Shown piece by piece: positions 61,645 to 64,000 of a stretch of DNA of 64,000 nt. Each line of letters opens with the position of its first letter. The first letter of the stretch is position 1. The stretch spans positions 6,851,001 to 6,915,000 of the forward strand of contig NZ_CP035490.1 in assembly GCF_004135205.1 (NCBI RefSeq). The letters are read 5' to 3'. The stretch is from Hahella sp. KA22 (GTDB lineage Bacteria > Pseudomonadota > Gammaproteobacteria > Pseudomonadales > Oleiphilaceae). Position numbers and translations under genes: made by a program. A model generated the notes under the pieces. That model was not told the DNA's origin. It was given only the letters and a program-made list of their open reading frames with translations, and ran no database searches.

Positions 61645-62400
61645 ATGAAAATGGATGAGTATATGTTTCCCAGATTACAACAGAACCACCTCTTAGCCGC
61701 CCTCCCCACCCACATCCTTAACCGACTTCGCCCCCATCTTGAGTTGATTGACCTGCCGCTCGGCGCAGTGCTCTATGAATCCGGCGCCGCCATGCGTCAC
61801 ATCTATTTTCCAACCGACTCCATCGTCTCGCTGCTCTACGTCATGGAGAACGGCGCGTCGGCGGAGATTTCCGTAGTGGGCAATGAAGGGCTTATCGGCA
61901 TCGCCGTTTTCATGGGCGGCGAAAGCACGCCCAGCCGTGCGATCGTACAAAGCGCCGGTTCCGCCTATCGCATGCCGGGACCAAGGATCATGGAAGAGTT
62001 CAATCGCCACAGCGAACTATTGCAACTGATGCTGCGCTATACGCAGGCGCTCATTACGCAGATGGCGCAAACCGCCGTCTGTAACCGGCATCATTCAATA
62101 GATCAGCAGCTATGCCGCTGGTTGCTGCTGTCCCTGGACCGTCTCTCAGACAACAAGTTGACCATGACTCAGGAACTCATCGCAAATATGCTGGGGGTGC
62201 GTCGCGAAGGGGTGACAGAGGCCGCCGGCAAGCTGCAAAAGCAAGGCATTATTGAATACCACCGCGGTCATATCACCGTCCTCAACCGAGCGGAGCTTGA
62301 GAAACAATGCTGTGAATGCTATGCCGTGGTAAAAAAAGAGACCGATCGCTTACTCACGCATAGCCTTCCCAATAATGCGGTTGATTTAGGCGTTGCCTGA
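61645..62400 (+). CDS. Crp/Fnr-type regulator 2
   Basis: 251 residues, paralogous to regulator 1: YFPTDSIVSLLYVMENGAS and ISVVGNEGLIGIAVFMGGE match its effector domain, and TMTQELIANMLGVRREGVTEAAGKL its HTH. The tail has KQCCECYAVVKKE, the cysteine-rich end common to this subgroup. Three close in-frame ATG codons (61645, 61651, 61666) and a weak SD leave the exact start uncertain. The ligand is unknown; the cysteines could sense redox state. Confidence 0.88.
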   Translation: MKMDEYMFPRLQQNHLLAALPTHILNRLRPHLELIDLPLGAVLYESGAAMRHIYFPTDSIVSLLYVMENGASAEISVVGNEGLIGIAVFMGGESTPSRAIVQSAGSAYRMPGPRIMEEFNRHSELLQLMLRYTQALITQMAQTAVCNRHHSIDQQLCRWLLLSLDRLSDNKLTMTQELIANMLGVRREGVTEAAGKLQKQGIIEYHRGHITVLNRAELEKQCCECYAVVKKETDRLLTHSLPNNAVDLGVA

Positions 62401-62555
62401 CTTAATCACCGGCACGTTGATATGAGTATTATTTTAGCCATCTGCATAGCGTTGAACGACAGTCACACCGCCTCTCTCTGAAACGCGCCCGGAGCAAGCC
62501 AGTTCAACGCGCAGTCACTGGGTTAACCAAACCAGGAAGCACACAGGAGAGCGAT

Positions 62556-63605
62556 ATGTCTTTTCCAGTGCAGTCAGAATTGCCCCAAGATGGCTCAGTG
62601 CTACCAGAACACAGCGCAGACATTCGGGTGGGAAAGGATCTGCTTATCGCCACACAACCCTTCGCTCGGGAAGTCCCTTCGACGAGTTGGAAGCATGTCA
62701 GTACGACCTTTATCTTGTTGTTCGTTGTGTTGACCTGCGCAGGTCTGGCGCCCTGGTGGCCGTTGCAAGGGATCTTGTCGCTGCTGGGAGCATTGCTGAT
62801 GGTCAGGACCTTCATCACCTATCACGATTATATGCATGGCGCCATACTACAGAATTCCCGTCTGGCCTGGCTTATGTTTCACGTCTACGCGGCGTTCGCC
62901 CTTACCCCCACTCGTTCCTGGAAAAAAAGCCACAACTATCATCACGGCCATGTGGGCATGATTAATGCGACCAGCGCAGGGGCATTTCCGCTTATGACGA
63001 CGGAAATGTGGCGAGCCGCCTCGAAGCTGGAGCGACTTAAATACCGTATCGAGCGCCACCCATTGTCAATACTGGCGGGCTACCTCACTGTATTTGCTTT
63101 CAGTATCTGTTTGCTGCCATTACTTCGTTACCCCATGCAGCATTGGGACTCGCTGCTGTCGATATCAGTCCACACCGGTCTGATTGCAGCTCTGTGTTGG
63201 TTCGCCAGTTTCAATGCCGCTTTTTTCGTGGTCATACTCCCCATGACGGTCGCCTGTGCGCTGGGCTCCTATCTTTTCTTCGCCCAGCACAGTTTCAAAC
63301 GCATGCATATTATTTCACCCGAAGCATGGTCTTTTTATCGGGCGGCGATGGAATCCTCAAGTTATATGAAGCTCAATAAAGTTATGCAGTGGTTCACCGG
63401 CAACATTGGCTACCATCACATTCATCATCTCAACGTCAGGATTCCTTTCTACCGCCTTCCTGAGGCCATGGCGGCCATTCCGGAACTCCAATCGCCAGTA
63501 ACCACCTCACTTGCTCCAAAAGACATTGCCGAGTGCTTTAAAGCGAGCCTTTGGGATGAACACTTGCAGCACATGGTGTCCTTTCAGGAAGTGAAGTCCC
63601 CCTGA
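62556..63605 (+). CDS. Membrane fatty acid desaturase
   Basis: 349 residues. Di-iron histidine boxes in order: YHDYMHG (HxxxH), HNYHHGH (HxxHH) and YHHIHHLN (HxxHH), with hydrophobic segments between them. This is the FA_desaturase superfamily; it should insert a double bond into an acyl chain at the inner membrane. The start has AGGAGAG. Aerobic desaturation here complements the anaerobic FabA-FabB route seen earlier in the window. The gene lies downstream of Crp-like regulator 2, with 155 bases between. Confidence 0.92.
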   Translation: MSFPVQSELPQDGSVLPEHSADIRVGKDLLIATQPFAREVPSTSWKHVSTTFILLFVVLTCAGLAPWWPLQGILSLLGALLMVRTFITYHDYMHGAILQNSRLAWLMFHVYAAFALTPTRSWKKSHNYHHGHVGMINATSAGAFPLMTTEMWRAASKLERLKYRIERHPLSILAGYLTVFAFSICLLPLLRYPMQHWDSLLSISVHTGLIAALCWFASFNAAFFVVILPMTVACALGSYLFFAQHSFKRMHIISPEAWSFYRAAMESSSYMKLNKVMQWFTGNIGYHHIHHLNVRIPFYRLPEAMAAIPELQSPVTTSLAPKDIAECFKASLWDEHLQHMVSFQEVKSP

Positions 63606-63827
63606 TGCTTACCCGCAAGCCTGCTCCTGGTTCGCCATCAAAGCGACGCCGCCTATTTTCTTCATTTAATGACGTCCAAATGTTCGCTAGCAAACCGATG
63701 CGCAGGCAATAATCCGCCAGTATGGGGCTAGAGCCAGTCGTTAATAGCGCTCAAGCCGCCACCCAGACATCAGGTTTTGACGTGGCGCCCTACCAGCACA
63801 CAGGACTATGTCCGTATAGGTAACAAT

Positions 63828-63956
63828 ATGAACCCCCAACCAAATCAACCGAAAAAGGATCACCCGCAGCAGCCCAAAGCGCAGCCGCAACGTCCTCAGC
63901 AACCGGTGAACCCTCAGGGAAGCAAGCCCGCTAAAGATGCGGACAAGCAACGCTGA
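63828..63956 (+). CDS. Possible 42-residue Pro/Gln-rich basic protein
   Basis: ATG 63828 after AGG opens a 42-codon frame, MNPQPNQPKKDHPQQPKAQP and onward, ending in TGA at 63954. It is very hydrophilic and disordered, similar in style to the N-terminal half of the CsbD-like protein. It could be a small stress protein. Confidence 0.5.
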   Translation: MNPQPNQPKKDHPQQPKAQPQRPQQPVNPQGSKPAKDADKQR

Positions 63957-64000
63957 CTCATTGTGGAGCAAGCTCCATTATGGTTGCTGGATCGAGGCCA

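Overview
The window reads as chromosome of a marine gammaproteobacterium of the Oceanospirillales/Hahella type. It has HemW, TrmB, ComM, UbiK, GlnK-AmtB, FabA-FabB, SpeE/SpeA, GshA, Rsd next to DsbB, Rmf, Tex, Rep and a PhoP/PhoQ pair. It is moderately GC-rich, with many short same-strand operons and clear Shine-Dalgarno (SD) sites. The genus is an inference from gene content; no rRNA is present to settle it.

Positions 1-33923 are mostly core. In order: hemW (5' end cut by the window), a membrane protein, trmB, a NIT-like protein, comM, ubiK, glnK-amtB behind a sigma-54/NtrC promoter, a SemiSWEET, an L,D-transpeptidase, fabA-fabB, divergent speE and speA, a secreted GH13 amylase lipoprotein and dps. 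Then come an envelope-stress operon (glycine-zipper protein, PepSY protein, PhoP, PhoQ), a TetR regulator divergent from two glutathione transferases with an operator sitting on the promoter, a WD40 lipoprotein, rsd, dsbB, a FliL-like protein, rmf, gshA, tex, a GGDEF-EAL protein and rep.

Positions 33924-37807 are a sharp A+T-rich island between rep and a metallophosphoesterase. It holds a two-gene operon: an AAA+ ATPase and an 864-residue subtilisin-like (S8) protease without a signal peptide. This looks like a horizontally acquired ATPase-protease effector pair, probably anti-phage or conflict related, and is the best candidate in the window for an incompletely described system.

Positions 37810-45720 carry a catabolic operon read leftward: a TRAP transporter (DctP, DctQ, DctM), a fused 5-oxoprolinase/hydantoinase and a MarR-like regulator, with a palindromic operator ahead of dctP. 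After it come cytochrome c5, two small proteins and phosphomannomutase.

Positions 48965-53950 are accessory and partly decayed. They hold a frameshifted B3/B4-domain gene, a 59-residue membrane protein with its own terminator, tRNA-Arg(CCG), a GNAT protein, a headless hybrid kinase fragment containing a five-copy pentanucleotide repeat, a decapitated oxidoreductase fragment, and an SDR-TetR pair with two matching palindromic operators.

Positions 54000-64000 form a stress and envelope cluster: two BON proteins, DUF1840, a fatty-acid-hydroxylase-type membrane enzyme, an OmpA/DUF4398 lipoprotein, two tandem transglutaminase-like proteins, two Crp/Fnr-type regulators around a CsbD-like protein, and a fatty acid desaturase. 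The intergenic spaces here contain unusual perfect inverted repeats that may be structured RNAs.
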